From: Methylobacterium oryzae
Lineage (GTDB): Bacteria; Pseudomonadota; Alphaproteobacteria; Rhizobiales; Beijerinckiaceae
NCBI RefSeq assembly: GCF_021398735.1
Contig: NZ_CP090349.1
Coordinates: forward strand, 3,305,001-3,369,000
Direction: 5' to 3'
DNA: 64,000 nt
A model generated the notes under the pieces. The model was not told the DNA's origin. It saw only the letters and a list, made by a program, of their open reading frames with translations, and did not search any database. Numbering within the stretch: position 1 is the stretch's first letter; each line of letters starts with the position of its first letter. Positions 47,404 to 57,155 of the stretch are shown piece by piece. The translations under genes and the position numbers were made by a program.

Positions 47404-48390
47404 CTGCCCGGTACGTTCGCCGACACGCTCGCCGTCCTCGCCGTCGCCCTCGGGATCGAGGCGGCGGCCGGCTATCCCGACGCGCTCTACAGGGCGGCCG
47501 GTCACCCTGTCACCTGGATCGGCCGGCTGATCACCGCCCTGGAGCGCGGCCTCAACCGCGGCTCGGCGCGCCGGCGGCGGGTCGCCGGCTGCCTCGCGCT
47601 GGCGCTGCTCCTCACCGCGGTGGGCCTGGCCGCCCTCGCCGTCGCGGCGCTGGCGGGGCTCGCCGGCCCCCTCCCCGCTCTGCTCCTCCTCGGCCTGCTC
47701 GGCGCGAGCCTGCCGGCGCAGCGCAGCCTGCACCAGCACGTCGCCGCCGTGGAGACGGCCCTGCGCGCGGGCGGCCTCGAGTCCGGGCGCCGGGCCGTGG
47801 CGATGATCGTGGGGCGCGACCCCGACCGCCTCGACGAGGCGGCTGTCTGCCGGGCCGCGATCGAGAGCCTGGCGGAGAACTTCTCCGACGGGATCGTGGC
47901 GCCGGCCTTCTGGATCGGCTGCCTCGGCCTGCCGGGGGGCGCCCTCTACAAGGCGGTCAACACCGCCGACAGCATGATCGGCCACCGCAGCCCGCGCTAC
48001 GCCGCCTTCGGCTGGGCGGCGGCCCGGCTCGACGACGGCGTGAACCTGCCGGCCTCCCGGCTCGCGGGCCTGCTGATCGCCGGGGCGGCGGCCCTGCGCG
48101 GCGCCGACGCGCGCGGGGCGCTCCGGGCCATGGCCCGGGACGCGCGCCGGCACCGCTCGCCCAATGCCGGCTGGCCCGAATCCGCCATGGCGGGGGCGCT
48201 CGGCCTGCGGCTCGCGGGGCCGCGGGTCTATGACGGCACCCTCGTCCCGGACGCCCATATGGGCGACGGCCGGGACGCCGCCACGGCCGACGACATCGCC
48301 CGGGCGCTGGCCCTCTACCGCACCGCCTGCTGGCTGCAGGGCGGGCTCGTGCTGGCGCTCCTCGCGCTCTGCCTGTCGCTCACCGGCTGA
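47395..48390 (+). CDS. cbiB: Adenosylcobinamide-phosphate synthase (CbiB)
   Basis: A 331-residue membrane enzyme (CobD in the Pseudomonas scheme). The start YPDALYRAAGHPVTWIGRLI is followed by ESLAENFSDGIVAPAFW, LYKAVNTADSMIGHRSPRY and DDGVNLPASRL, all family hallmarks, with several membrane helices. It joins adenosylcobyric acid to the aminopropanol (phosphate) arm, the product of the divergent gene. The overlapping starts mean each promoter lies inside the other gene. Confidence 0.93.
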   Translation: MVHLPGTFADTLAVLAVALGIEAAAGYPDALYRAAGHPVTWIGRLITALERGLNRGSARRRRVAGCLALALLLTAVGLAALAVAALAGLAGPLPALLLLGLLGASLPAQRSLHQHVAAVETALRAGGLESGRRAVAMIVGRDPDRLDEAAVCRAAIESLAENFSDGIVAPAFWIGCLGLPGGALYKAVNTADSMIGHRSPRYAAFGWAAARLDDGVNLPASRLAGLLIAGAAALRGADARGALRAMARDARRHRSPNAGWPESAMAGALGLRLAGPRVYDGTLVPDAHMGDGRDAATADDIARALALYRTACWLQGGLVLALLALCLSLTG

Positions 48391-48391
48391 G

Positions 48392-48485
48392 CCGTCCTCG
48401 CGAGCGGAGCGAAGCGCGCCAGGGCCGCGCGACCTCTGAGATCGTGGCGCCGACGGGATCGCTTCGCTCCGCTCGCAGAGACGGC
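48392..48485. repeat. Dispersed palindromic repeat, copy 4
   Basis: Left arm TCGCGAGCGGAGCGAAGCG, right arm ATCGCTTCGCTCCGCTCGCA; it begins 2 bp after the cbiB stop, so the hairpin may also serve as its terminator. Confidence 0.8.
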
Positions 48486-48565
48486 GGCAATTCCCGATCG
48501 GGCCTTGGCACGGCCCGCGCACCGGACGCATCGTGGCCGGACGGGGCAGGATGAGGGAGACGCCG

Positions 48566-49480
48566 ATGCGTGCCGTGTTCGTGGATGCCAGCGAGACCCT
48601 GGCGGCGGTGGCCCGGCGGCTGCTGCGGCCGGACGATCCGCCCTTCGCGGTCCACGCGGATCCCGGAATCGCGCCGCAGGACCTGCCCGCGATCCTCGAC
48701 GGCGCCGAGACCGCGGTGATCGACCACACCGCCCTCCCCCTCGACGTGGCCCGGGCCTGCGCGGGCCTGAAGCACGTCGTGTTCCTCGGCACCGGCGCCC
48801 GCAGCTACATGGACCCGGAGGCGCTCCGGGACGCCCTCGGCGTCACCGTCCACACCATCAAGGGCTACGGCGACACCGCGGTCGCCGAGTGCGCCTTCGC
48901 GCTGATGTGGGCCGCCGCCCGCGGCCTGCCCGAGATGGACCGGGCGATGCGCGCCGGATCCTGGCTGCGCACCGAGGGGATCCAGCTCACCGGCAAGACC
49001 GTCGGCCTCGTCGGGTTCGGCGGGATCGCGGCCGAGATGGCGCGCCTCTGCCGGGGCGTGGGCATGCGGGTGCTCGCCTGGAACCGGACCCCGAAGACCC
49101 ATCCCGGCGTCGACTTCGTCCCGCTCGACCGCCTGCTCGCCAAGAGCGACGTGGTCTCGCTCCACCTGCTCCTGACCGACGCGACGCGCGGCTTCCTGTC
49201 GGCCGCGCGGATCGCCGCGATGAAGCCCGGCGCGATGCTGATCAACACCGCCCGCGGGGCGGTGCTCGACGAGGACGCCCTGGTCGCGGCCCTGCGCACC
49301 GGCCACGTGGCGCGGGCCGGGCTCGACGTGTTCACCGTCGAGCCCCTGCCGCCGGATCACCCGCTGGCGCACCTGCCCAGCGTCACCCTGTCGGCGCACT
49401 CGGCGTTCCGCACGCCCGAGGCGAGCGACAACCTGATCGGCGCCGCCCTCGACCATTGCCGGCGGATCGCCGCCGGCTGA
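48566..49480 (+). CDS. D-isomer-specific 2-hydroxyacid dehydrogenase
   Basis: A 304-residue NAD(P)-dependent oxidoreductase. The dinucleotide loop is VGLVGFGGIAAEMA, the catalytic Arg is in NTARGAVLDE, the Glu in LDVFTVEPLPPDHPL, and the His region reads LSAHSAFRTPEAS (the usual His is in TLSAHSAF). Relatives reduce glyoxylate, hydroxypyruvate or phosphoglycerate-like acids; a glyoxylate-type role would suit a methylotroph, but the substrate is unproven. ATG 48566 has GGGAGA upstream; ATG 48551 is an alternative. Confidence 0.9.
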   Translation: MRAVFVDASETLAAVARRLLRPDDPPFAVHADPGIAPQDLPAILDGAETAVIDHTALPLDVARACAGLKHVVFLGTGARSYMDPEALRDALGVTVHTIKGYGDTAVAECAFALMWAAARGLPEMDRAMRAGSWLRTEGIQLTGKTVGLVGFGGIAAEMARLCRGVGMRVLAWNRTPKTHPGVDFVPLDRLLAKSDVVSLHLLLTDATRGFLSAARIAAMKPGAMLINTARGAVLDEDALVAALRTGHVARAGLDVFTVEPLPPDHPLAHLPSVTLSAHSAFRTPEASDNLIGAALDHCRRIAAG

Positions 49481-49521
49481 CAGCTGCGCCGCGGGAGCGG
49501 CCGCCCCGGTGCTCGGCTCTC

Positions 49522-49698
49522 CTAGTGCTCGGTGCCCTGCATGTTCGGGCGCGGCTCGCCGCCGTGGTGGTGGATCACGCTGGAGCGCTCCGGGCTCCCC
49601 TTCGCGTCGGCGACCTGCTTCCGGGCCGCGGCGGCCAGGAACCAGATGCCGCCGAGCGTCCCGAAGGCGAGGATCATGAGCGGAAATCCCTGACTCAT
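49522..49698 (-). CDS. Small membrane protein (58 residues)
   Basis: The frame starts at ATG 49698 with a GAGGAGGG ribosome site and ends with TAG at 49522. The protein has an N-terminal hydrophobic helix (MILAFGTLGGIWFLAAAA) and a polar, His-rich tail (SSVIHHHGGEPRPNMQGTEH). The strong ribosome site, clean helix and intergenic place support it. It shares direction with the MFS gene upstream but is separated by 101 bp. Function unknown; the His cluster might bind metal. Confidence 0.65.
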   Translation of the reverse strand: MSQGFPLMILAFGTLGGIWFLAAAARKQVADAKGSPERSSVIHHHGGEPRPNMQGTEH

Positions 49699-49799
49699 CG
49701 CGGTGCCCTCCTCGACGATGGCCCGCGGGCTTGCGGGTCTGCATCATCCTGCCGGTCATGCCGGCCTGAGGAAGGATAACGCACGAATCCGGACCGTGT

Positions 49800-51146
49800 T
49801 CAGGCCGGTCTCGCGGCCGTCGGCACCGCCCGCCGCGCCGCGTCGCGGCGCAGGGCGGAGAGCACCACGAACATGAGGCCGGCCCCCACGGCGAGGCAGG
49901 CGGCCAGGAACAGCATCGGCACGAGGTCGCTCTGGGTCTGGTCGCGGATGAACGGTACGGCGTTCTGGGCGACGAAGCCGCCGAGATTGCCGACCGAATT
50001 GATCGCCGCGATCCCGGCGGCCGCCGAGGCACCGCGCAGGAATGTCCCGGGCATCGACCAGAAGACCGGCTGGGCGGCGAAGGTCCCGGCCGCGGCCACG
50101 CACAGGCAGGCGAACTTCACGGCGTTGCCCGGCAGGACGACGGAGAGCGCGAGGCCCGCCGCCCCGACCAGCGCCGGCCCGACCACGTGCCAGGTCAGGG
50201 CGTTGCCCTGCGCCCCCGTGCGGGCGGCGTGGCGCGGCACCCACCACAGGGCGAAGGCCGTGGCGAGCCACGGGATGATGTTGAGGAAGCCGTTGGTGAG
50301 GTTCGAGACGCCGAAGCCCTTGACCACGGTGGGGAGCCAGTAGCCCAGGCCGTAGGCGGCGAGCGGCAGGGAAACGTAGACCCCGGCGAGCATCAGCACC
50401 CGCCGGTCGAGGAGCGCCGCGAACGGGTTGCCGTGGTCGACGTGGCCGCCGTCCTCGCGCTCGGCCCGGAGCGTGCGGGCGAGCCAGTCGCGCTGGGCCT
50501 GCGACAGCCAGGGGGCGGTCTCGGGGCCGTCCGGCAGGACGAACAGCACCACCGCGGCCATGAGGATCGCCGGCGCGCCGGTGGCCAGGAACACCCACTG
50601 CCAGCCCTGGAGGCCGAGGAGCCCGTCGAGACCCAGCAGCGCGCCGCCGATCGCCGCACCGACCGCGTTGGCGATGGCGCTGGCGATCATGAACCAGCCG
50701 ATCATCCGCGCCCGGTGCGCTTGCGGGAACCACAGGGTCAGGGCGAACAGCACGCCGGGGAAGAAGCCGGCCTCCGCGGCGCCGAGCAGGAAGCGCAGCA
50801 CGTAGAACATCGCCGTGCCCTGGGTGAAGCCCAGCAGGACGGTGACGATCCCCCAGGTGATCATGATCCGGGCGAACCAGATCCGCGCGCCGACCCGCTC
50901 CAGGAAGACGTTGGCCGGCACCTCGAACAGGAAGTAGCCGAGAAAGAACAGCGAGGCCCCGAGCCCGTAGGCGGTCTCGGAGAGGCCGAGGCTGCCGACC
51001 ATCTCCAGCTTGGCGTAGGAGACGTTCTGCCGGTCGATATAGGCGATCAGGTAGAGCAGGCCGAGGAGCGGCATCAGCCGCAGGGTCACGGTCCGGACGG
51101 TGCTCGCGGCGAGATCCTCCCCGGCGGGGGACGGCGTGGGCGGCAT
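49800..51146 (-). CDS. MFS transporter, anion:cation symporter (phthalate permease-like) family
   Basis: A 448-residue, 12-helix carrier. The segment YLIAYIDRQNVSYAKLEM and the loop motif FLFEVPANVFLERVGARIWFARI are typical of the ACS family (hexuronate, phthalate, tartrate and similar organic anions). The second half carries GYWLPTVVKGFGVSN and GNLGGFVAQNAVPFI. The substrate is not determinable; an organic acid is likely. Confidence 0.9.
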   Translation of the reverse strand: MPPTPSPAGEDLAASTVRTVTLRLMPLLGLLYLIAYIDRQNVSYAKLEMVGSLGLSETAYGLGASLFFLGYFLFEVPANVFLERVGARIWFARIMITWGIVTVLLGFTQGTAMFYVLRFLLGAAEAGFFPGVLFALTLWFPQAHRARMIGWFMIASAIANAVGAAIGGALLGLDGLLGLQGWQWVFLATGAPAILMAAVVLFVLPDGPETAPWLSQAQRDWLARTLRAEREDGGHVDHGNPFAALLDRRVLMLAGVYVSLPLAAYGLGYWLPTVVKGFGVSNLTNGFLNIIPWLATAFALWWVPRHAARTGAQGNALTWHVVGPALVGAAGLALSVVLPGNAVKFACLCVAAAGTFAAQPVFWSMPGTFLRGASAAAGIAAINSVGNLGGFVAQNAVPFIRDQTQSDLVPMLFLAACLAVGAGLMFVVLSALRRDAARRAVPTAARPA

Positions 51147-51224
51147 GGGGCGTTCCTCCGGGGGCGTGCGGCCCTTCGTGGCGGGGCCGGCATAACACAG
51201 AGTAATCCCTGGCCCGCGCCCCGC

Positions 51225-52667
51225 CTACCGGGCAAGCGCCAGGAGGCGGTCGCAGTCGACATGGGCCGCGATGTGTCGCGCGAGGCCGTCCAGCGCCGCC
51301 TCGACCCCGGCCTCGTAGCCGGCGCCCGCCGAGGCGGTGCCCAGGCGCGCGAGCCACGCCGCCCGCTGGGCGTCGTCGGCGAAGAGGCCGTGCACGTAGG
51401 TCCCGGCCACGCGCCCGTCCGCCGAGACCGCCCCGTCCGGGCGCCCGTCGGCGAGGCGCAGCAGCGGCCGGTCCGCGTCGGGGCCCTCCGTCGCGCCGAT
51501 ATGCATCTCGTAGCCGGCGAACGGCACGCCGTCGGGCAGGCTCGTGCCGGTGACGGCGGCGAGGCGCTTCTCCGGCGTCATCACGGTGTCGACGGCGAGG
51601 AGCCCGAGGCCCGGCACCGTCCGGGGCGCCCCCTCGATCCCGTGCGGGTCGGCGAGGCTGTTGCCCAGCATCTGGTAGCCGCCGCACAGGCCGAGCACCC
51701 GGCCGCCCCGGCGGACATGGGCGCGCAGGTCGACGTCCCAGCCCTCCCGGCGGAAAGCCTCCAGGTCGTCGATCGTGGTCTTGGAGCCCGGCAGCAGCAC
51801 GAGGGCGGCCCCGGCGGGGATCGGCGTTCCGGGCCGGACCAGCACCACCGACACGTTCGGCTCCGCCCGCAGCGGGTCGAGATCGTCGAAATTGGCGATG
51901 CGCGGCAGCACCGGCACCGCCACCGTGACGGAGCCGGCCCCGCGCGGGTCCGAGCCGGCGAGGCCCAGCACGTCCTCGGCCGGCAGGCGCGCGGCGTCGG
52001 GGAAGTGCGGCACGAGGCCGAGCGCCGGCCAGCCGGTCCGCTCGGCGATCAGCCGCATCCCGTCGGCGAACAGGCTCGGATCGCCGCGGAACCGGTTGAC
52101 GAGGAAGCCGGCGACCATCGCGGCGTCCGCCGGGTCGATCACCGCCTTCGTGCCGACGAGGCTCGCGATCACCCCGCCCCGGTCGATGTCGCCGACCAGC
52201 ACCACCGGCGTGTCGGTGGCCCGGGCGAAGCCCATATTGGCGATGTCGCCCGCGCGCAGGTTTATTTCCGACGCCGAGCCCGCGCCTTCGACCAGAACCA
52301 AGTCGGCCTCGTCCGCGAGCTGGGAGAAGCTGTCGAGGACGGCGGACATCAGCCGGGGCTTCCAGGCTTGGTAGTCGCGCGCCTTCACGGTGGCGACCAT
52401 CCGGCCCTGCACGACCACCTGGGAGCCGACCTCGCTCTGCGGCTTCAGCAGGACCGGGTTCATGTGCACGGAGGGTGTCACCCGGGCGGCCCGGGCCTGG
52501 AGCGCCTGCGCCCGGCCGATCTCGCCGCCGTCGGCGGTGACGGCGGCGTTGTTCGACATGTTCTGCGGCTTGAACGGCCGGACCCTCAGGCCCCGCTCCG
52601 TGAAGGCGCGCGCGAGCCCCGCCACGATCAGGGACTTGCCGACATCGGAGCCGGTGCCCTGGATCAT
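51225..52667 (-). CDS. cobQ: Cobyric acid synthase
   Basis: A 480-residue amidotransferase that amidates adenosylcobyrinic a,c-diamide. An N-terminal P-loop-like [14 protein letters not shown] and [10 protein letters not shown] are followed by a C-terminal class I glutaminase domain with the Cys in [12 protein letters not shown] and the His in [13 protein letters not shown] 52667 has AGGAAGG upstream and lies 35 bp after cobO, so cobU-cobO-cobQ form one operon. Confidence 0.95.
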   Translation of the reverse strand: MIQGTGSDVGKSLIVAGLARAFTERGLRVRPFKPQNMSNNAAVTADGGEIGRAQALQARAARVTPSVHMNPVLLKPQSEVGSQVVVQGRMVATVKARDYQAWKPRLMSAVLDSFSQLADEADLVLVEGAGSASEINLRAGDIANMGFARATDTPVVLVGDIDRGGVIASLVGTKAVIDPADAAMVAGFLVNRFRGDPSLFADGMRLIAERTGWPALGLVPHFPDAARLPAEDVLGLAGSDPRGAGSVTVAVPVLPRIANFDDLDPLRAEPNVSVVLVRPGTPIPAGAALVLLPGSKTTIDDLEAFRREGWDVDLRAHVRRGGRVLGLCGGYQMLGNSLADPHGIEGAPRTVPGLGLLAVDTVMTPEKRLAAVTGTSLPDGVPFAGYEMHIGATEGPDADRPLLRLADGRPDGAVSADGRVAGTYVHGLFADDAQRAAWLARLGTASAGAGYEAGVEAALDGLARHIAAHVDCDRLLALAR

Positions 52668-52702
52668 CAGGGCCTTCCTGGGCGCCGTCGCGCGCGGCGG
52701 GC

Positions 52703-53305
52703 TCAGAACTCGATCCCTTCCTGCGCCTTCACGCCGGCGGCGAAGTGGTGCTTGACGCTGCCCATCTCGGTGACGAGGTCGGCGGCCTCGATCAGGGCGG
52801 GCTTGGCGTTGCGGCCGGTGACGACGACGTGCAGGTCCGGCCGGCGCGCGCGCAGGGCGGCCAGCACCGCGCCGAGGTCGAGATAGTCGTAGCGCAGCGC
52901 GATGTTGAGCTCGTCGAGGACGAGCAGGCGGATCGCGGGATCGGCCATCAGGCCCTCGGCGACTGCCCAGGCGTGGCGGCAGGCGGCGATGTCCCGGGCC
53001 TTGTCCTGGGTCTCCCAGGTGAAGCCCTCCCCGAGGGTGTGCCACACGACCCTCTCGCCGAAGGCCGCCACGGCGTGGCGCTCGCCGGTGTCCCAGCCGC
53101 CCTTGATGAACTGCACCATGCCGACCCGCCAGCCGCGGCCGAGCGCCCGCAGCATCAGCCCCAGGGCCGCCGTGCTCTTGCCCTTGCCGGGGCCGGTATG
53201 GACGAGGAGCAGGCCCTTCTCGAGGGTTTTGCCCGCGACCTCGGCGTCCTGGACCGCCTTGCGCTTCTCCATCTTCTCGCGGTGGCGCGCGGCGTCGTCG
53301 CTCAT
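52703..53305 (-). CDS. cobO: Cob(I)yrinic acid a,c-diamide adenosyltransferase
   Basis: A 200-residue CobA/CobO-type enzyme with P-loop GPGKGKST at 38-45, [20 protein letters not shown], and [15 protein letters not shown] followed by [21 protein letters not shown]. It attaches the adenosyl group to the corrin cobalt. The start overlaps the cobU stop by 4 bp (ATGA). Full length. Confidence 0.96.
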   Translation of the reverse strand: MSDDAARHREKMEKRKAVQDAEVAGKTLEKGLLLVHTGPGKGKSTAALGLMLRALGRGWRVGMVQFIKGGWDTGERHAVAAFGERVVWHTLGEGFTWETQDKARDIAACRHAWAVAEGLMADPAIRLLVLDELNIALRYDYLDLGAVLAALRARRPDLHVVVTGRNAKPALIEAADLVTEMGSVKHHFAAGVKAQEGIEF

Positions 53306-53844
53306 GCGGAGGCTCCTGTCTCAGAGGTTCGCGGCTTCACCACCAGCGGCAGGCCGGCCACGGTCAGGACGACCCGGTCGGCCCGCGCGGCGAGCTGCTG
53401 GTGGAGGCGGCCGGCGGCGTCGCGGAATCGCCGGGCGAGGGCGTTGTCGGGGACGATCCCGAGCCCGACCTCGTTGCCGACCAGCACGAGCGGGCCCGGG
53501 ACGTCGGCGCAGGCAGCGATGAGCCGCGCCGTCGCCTCCGCCACGTCGGCCTCCGCCAGGATCAGGTTGGTGAGCCAGAGCGTGAGGCAGTCGACCAGGA
53601 CCGGTCCCTCGGCCTCGGCGACCGCCTCCGGCAGGGCGAGCGGCACGTCGCGGGTGCGCCAGGCGCCGCCGCGCCGCGCGCGGTGCTGGGCGATGCGGTC
53701 GACCATCTCGTCGTCGAAGGCCTGGGCGGTGGCGAGATAGAGCCACGGGCCGGGGCAGGCTTCGATCAGCCCCTCCGCGTAGGCGCTCTTGCCAGACCGC
53801 GCCCCGCCGAGGACGAGGGTCATGCGAGGGGTGGGCTGGGGCAT
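53302..53844 (-). CDS. cobU: Adenosylcobinamide kinase / adenosylcobinamide-phosphate guanylyltransferase
   Basis: A 180-residue bifunctional enzyme with P-loop GGARSGKS at 13-20, the [22 protein letters not shown] segment containing the guanylylated His (HRARR), [12 protein letters not shown], and [20 protein letters not shown]. It activates adenosylcobinamide to the GDP form in cobalamin assembly. ATG 53844 is preceded by GGAGAG; a TTG further upstream is less likely. First gene of cobU-cobO-cobQ. Confidence 0.95.
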   Translation of the reverse strand: MPQPTPRMTLVLGGARSGKSAYAEGLIEACPGPWLYLATAQAFDDEMVDRIAQHRARRGGAWRTRDVPLALPEAVAEAEGPVLVDCLTLWLTNLILAEADVAEATARLIAACADVPGPLVLVGNEVGLGIVPDNALARRFRDAAGRLHQQLAARADRVVLTVAGLPLVVKPRTSETGASA

Positions 53845-54006
53845 GGCTCTCCATCGCCCCAACCCGGTGCGCGGTCAAACCCAGGACCGACAGTGTCAGG
53901 GTCTGTGACCTCAGGACCTGCAAACTCGGGACCTGTGGCACCTGTGCCGCGCCTGGACGGTTGCCGGGCGTCTCCGGTCCGACTATAGAACCCCGGCCCA
54001 GCCAGA

Positions 54007-54082
54007 GCGCCCTTCGTCTAGCGGTCCAGGACGTCGCCCTTTCACGGCGAAAACACGGGTTCGATTCCCGTAGGGCGCGCCA
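54007..54082 (+). tRNA. tRNA-Glu, anticodon TTC
   Basis: A 76-nt tRNA with encoded CCA. Acceptor GCGCCCT pairs with AGGGCGC, discriminator G; anticodon stem-loop CGCCC-TTTCACG-GCG region gives TTC; T-arm CGGGTTCGATTCCCG. It stands at the border between cobalamin genes and an accessory-looking block, a position often used by integrating islands. Confidence 0.96.
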
Positions 54083-54358
54083 ACAAAATCAAGCGCTTGG
54101 CTGCATCTGGCGGCCTGCCTAGCTTCTCTTGGGAAAAATTCGCGGCGAAATGGCTCCTGCCGTGTCCCCGTGGCTTGGCCTGTTCCTCATCGCCCTTGAA
54201 TGCGCAGGCCGATTTCGCTGTTGCGGCCTTGCGCCCACTCTCGCAGCCTGATTTTCACCAACGGGCGGTTGCAGAGGGCCGGTGCAGGGCACCGGTCGAA
54301 CGGCTTTGTCCCTGACTCTCGGCAATGCGGGCGCACTTCTGCTTCCCCGCTCCCGGCT

Positions 54359-55465
54359 TCAGTCCCTCACGCGGGCGATGACCGCTACCGGGCCGCCGCC
54401 ATCCGGCCCCTGATGCTCAGCGCCGCCGGAGACGAAGAGGTCCGTCCGGCCGATCGCCGCGGCGGCCACGCCGCCGACCAGGGCGCGGGCGTGCCGGGTG
54501 GCGTTGATGTCGCTGTCGTCGTTCATGATGTGGCGCCGTCCCCGGATCAGGCCGTCATGGGAGGGCTCCGCTTTGGCGAGCAGGGCGATCACGCGCTCCG
54601 CCTCAGGAGGCGGCAACTGCCCCGCCTCCAGGAAGCCGAGGTCGGTGAGCACCCGCCGAATCGCGGACAGGTCGATGCCGTCGTCCATGACCCGGTGGGC
54701 GATGGCGAGCGGGCCGGTCCAGCCCTGGGCGTTGCCGAGCACGATGATCTCGTTGCGCATCAGCTCGATCCCCGCCGAGCAACTGGCGCGGCCGGAGAAG
54801 AGATCGCGTCGGGTGCCGATGGCGGAATCCGCGAGATGTTCGCGGTCGACCTCTCCTAGGGCGAGCGCGATGCCGAGCGCCGAGGCGCCGCGGGATAAGC
54901 CCATCGAGGCGTAGGTGTCGTGTGTGGCGACGCCGTGGCCCCGGGCGGCCGCCTCGGCGATCCGAGCGCTCGTCAGGAGCGGGCACTTCACCTGCACGAA
55001 ATGCACGTCCGCGGGATCGGTGAGCCCCGCCTCTGCCATGGCCCGGCCGACCGCCGCCGCAGTCGCCTCGACCTGCGCCATCCGGCCGATCTCCTCCGCG
55101 CGGAACTCCTGGGTGAAGGCCGTGCCGATGGCGAGCGCCTTGCCCTCCGGCACCGCGGGGCCTTCACGCCGGGCGAGGACGAGGAAGTGCGGCGACAGCC
55201 CGCCTTCGGTGCCGCCGGACATGACGAGGGCGATCCGCGCTCCGACCTCCGCCGCCGTACAGCCGAGGGCGGTGGCGAGCGCCGTCTCCAGGGCCATCAC
55301 CGCGAGCTGCCGGGTGAAGTCATTCACGCAGCCGTTGCCCTCGGTCTTGCCGAAGATCGCGACGATCTCGGTCGCGTCCACCGCCCCGGAGGCGACGAGG
55401 CCCATCACCTCGGAGACGTCGGCGGGATGCTGCGCGGGCACGCGGAAGACGAGGCATTCGGGCAT
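54359..55465 (-). CDS. Ring-opening amidohydrolase (cyanuric acid amidohydrolase/barbiturase family)
   Basis: A 368-residue protein of the rare AtzD/TrzD/barbiturase family, with its internal threefold repeat. The repeat Ser/Lys elements are Lys40 (GKTEGNG) with Ser83 (MSGGTEGGLSPH), Lys160 (VKCPLL) with the Ser cluster in SGRASCSAGIELM, and KAEPSHDGLIRGRR with VSGGAEHQGPDGGGP. The family hydrolyses cyanuric acid or barbiturate rings; which one is not decidable by eye. ATG 55465 is preceded by a purine-rich site. No biuret or allophanate hydrolase gene is adjacent. Confidence 0.9.
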   Translation of the reverse strand: MPECLVFRVPAQHPADVSEVMGLVASGAVDATEIVAIFGKTEGNGCVNDFTRQLAVMALETALATALGCTAAEVGARIALVMSGGTEGGLSPHFLVLARREGPAVPEGKALAIGTAFTQEFRAEEIGRMAQVEATAAAVGRAMAEAGLTDPADVHFVQVKCPLLTSARIAEAAARGHGVATHDTYASMGLSRGASALGIALALGEVDREHLADSAIGTRRDLFSGRASCSAGIELMRNEIIVLGNAQGWTGPLAIAHRVMDDGIDLSAIRRVLTDLGFLEAGQLPPPEAERVIALLAKAEPSHDGLIRGRRHIMNDDSDINATRHARALVGGVAAAAIGRTDLFVSGGAEHQGPDGGGPVAVIARVRD

Positions 55466-55796
55466 GGGGGGACCGGGGTGGAACAAGAAGGGGCGCCGCC
55501 CTTCCATTCGGGCGATCCCGTCGTCTGTCCGCGTCCCGCGACGACAGAAACCGGCACGATCGGGTGGCCAGCACGGGCAAGCACAGACCGGACCATCTTC
55601 GGAGAATCCCCGAGCCTTCTACTGAGCGGGAGAAGCAACGCGTTGATCGGCTCCCGACGCCGAACCAGCAGGATGGCCCAATCTGTGGTAGAAGCAGATC
55701 GTCGCTAGACCACTCCATGCCGCCGTTCCGGTCGCGACCCTGGCTGTGTCGAAACCTCGATGGTGGTAGCTCTGTCCGGCACGCCCGGGGGGCGGC
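55466..55796. other. 331-bp region: amidohydrolase upstream DNA and probable IS left end
   Basis: The left part is the amidohydrolase upstream region. The right part (about 55600-55796) is likely the leader of the truncated insertion sequence that follows. No gene is supported. Confidence 0.5.
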
Positions 55797-55958
55797 ATGG
55801 AACGGTTCGTTGTCGGCGCCGAGCGCGATCAGACGACGCTGTTCCCGCCTTATCTCGAAGATCGGATCGCCGAGGACAACCCTGTCCGGGTCGTCGATGC
55901 CTTTGCTGCCTCCAGGGGCACCCAAACGGAAAGGTGGCTCAGGGACCGAGAGGCGTGA
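55797..55958 (+). pseudogene. Truncated IS1182-type transposase, 5' fragment
   Basis: Fifty-three codons starting MERFVVGAERDQTTLFPPYL and continuing EDRIAEDNPVRVVDAF match the N-terminus of IS1182-family DDE transposases (~450 residues). Homology stops at about 55912, after VVDAFAA; the frame then runs into unrelated sequence and a TGA. The catalytic domain is absent. It is an insertion-sequence remnant cut at or near the 3' end of the LysR gene, evidence of past rearrangement. Confidence 0.8.
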
Positions 55959-55967
55959 GGCTACGAG

Positions 55968-56912
55968 CTACACCGCGTCTTCGCGGGCGCTACCGGCCTC
56001 CCGTCCCAGGCGAACCATGACCTCCCGCAGCCAGCGATGGGCGGGATCGCGGTCATAGGAGGCGTGCCACAGCATGGAGATGACGATCTCCCCGGTCGGC
56101 ACCGGGACGGGGCTCGTCGCCAGGCCGAGTTGGGTCGCGAAGGTGGTGGCCAGCTCGTCGGCCATCGTGGCGATCAAGGGCGCGGCCTGCACGTGAAACG
56201 GCACGGTGGCGAAACGCGGCGTCGTCGCCGCCAGCCTCCGCGTCCGGCCCACCTTCGCGAGCGCCTTGTCCACCACCCCCGGGCCGACGCCGGTCAGGTA
56301 CGTCAGGATGTGCGGGAAGCGGACGAAGTCGTCGAGCGAGAGCGGACCGCTCACGCCGAGCAGCCGGGGATTGAACAGGCTCAGGAAGCCGAAGCGATAG
56401 AGGGGCCGCACCTTGTGGTGGACCTGGCCCTCGGAGATCATGCCGACGGCCATGTCGATCCTGTCGGCGTCGAGGTCCCCCAGCACGCTCCCGTAATCGA
56501 GGCCGACCAGGTGCAGGCGGATGCCGGGCGCCTCGCAGGCGAGGAACGCGAGCAGGCGCGGGATGAGACGGACCTCGACGCTGCCGGGGATGGCGAGCGT
56601 GAAGGACCGCTCGACCTGCGAGGGGGCAAAGTCGTCCTCCCGGAGGACGATGCCCTGGAATTGGCGCAGGGCGGCGCGGACCGGCTCGAGGAGGGCGAGC
56701 GACCGCGGTGTCGGGCGCATGCCGTCCGGCGTGCGCGTCAGGAGCTCGTCGCCGAGGAGCCTGCGCAGGCGGGCAAGGCTGCTGCTCATGGCGGATTGCG
56801 TGATGCCGACCTTCGCGGCAGCGCGCGTGACGCTGCTCTCGGTCAGGAGTGCGTCCAGCGCCACGACCAAGTTCAGGTCGATGCCCGCGAGGTCACGGTG
56901 CTTGATCGTCAT
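55968..56912 (-). CDS. LysR-family transcriptional regulator
   Basis: A 314-residue LTTR. The N-terminal HTH is DLNLVVALDALLTESSVTRAAAKVGITQSAMSSSLARLR (read in pieces), followed by an effector-binding domain of the NodD/LinR-like subgroup (FTLAIPGSVEVRLIPRLL...). It is divergent from a secreted protein/DUF302 pair, with a GATAC-N3-GTATC palindrome between, so it probably controls them. ATG 56912 fits homologues. Confidence 0.92.
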   Translation of the reverse strand: MTIKHRDLAGIDLNLVVALDALLTESSVTRAAAKVGITQSAMSSSLARLRRLLGDELLTRTPDGMRPTPRSLALLEPVRAALRQFQGIVLREDDFAPSQVERSFTLAIPGSVEVRLIPRLLAFLACEAPGIRLHLVGLDYGSVLGDLDADRIDMAVGMISEGQVHHKVRPLYRFGFLSLFNPRLLGVSGPLSLDDFVRFPHILTYLTGVGPGVVDKALAKVGRTRRLAATTPRFATVPFHVQAAPLIATMADELATTFATQLGLATSPVPVPTGEIVISMLWHASYDRDPAHRWLREVMVRLGREAGSAREDAV

Positions 56913-57053
56913 GGTCAGGTCCGCCGGTGGCTCGCGACCAGGGTCTCGGCGACCGGACAATGCGGCATCCGACCGAGCGAGACCATCAGGCTTCCGAGCC
57001 GCATCGGCCGCGCCATCGCGGCCGTCGAAAACCGAACCATCATTTACGGCGTA

Positions 57054-57066
57054 GATACTGGGTATC
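57054..57066. promoter_or_regulatory. Candidate LysR operator
   Basis: Perfect inverted repeat GATAC-TGG-GTATC in the divergent region between the LysR gene and its likely target; a second, weaker repeat CATC-N5-GATG follows near 57071. Confidence 0.5.
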
Positions 57067-57155
57067 AACCGCATCTGTTTGATGAATACGCCTCCCGGCA
57101 GCATCTCCTCCTCATCGAAAGACGGGCCACCCCGTCACACCGAGAGGATCGAGAG

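Noticed and set aside
53845..54006. Possible B12 riboswitch upstream of cobU
   Set aside because: A CCGGAGACGCCCGGC stretch resembles part of a B12 box and the region is rich in short repeats, but box order and spacing do not fit the riboswitch consensus. A covariance-model search would be needed.
54097..54315. 72-codon frame right after tRNA-Glu
   Set aside because: It starts with TTG, lacks a ribosome site and shows no recognisable pattern.
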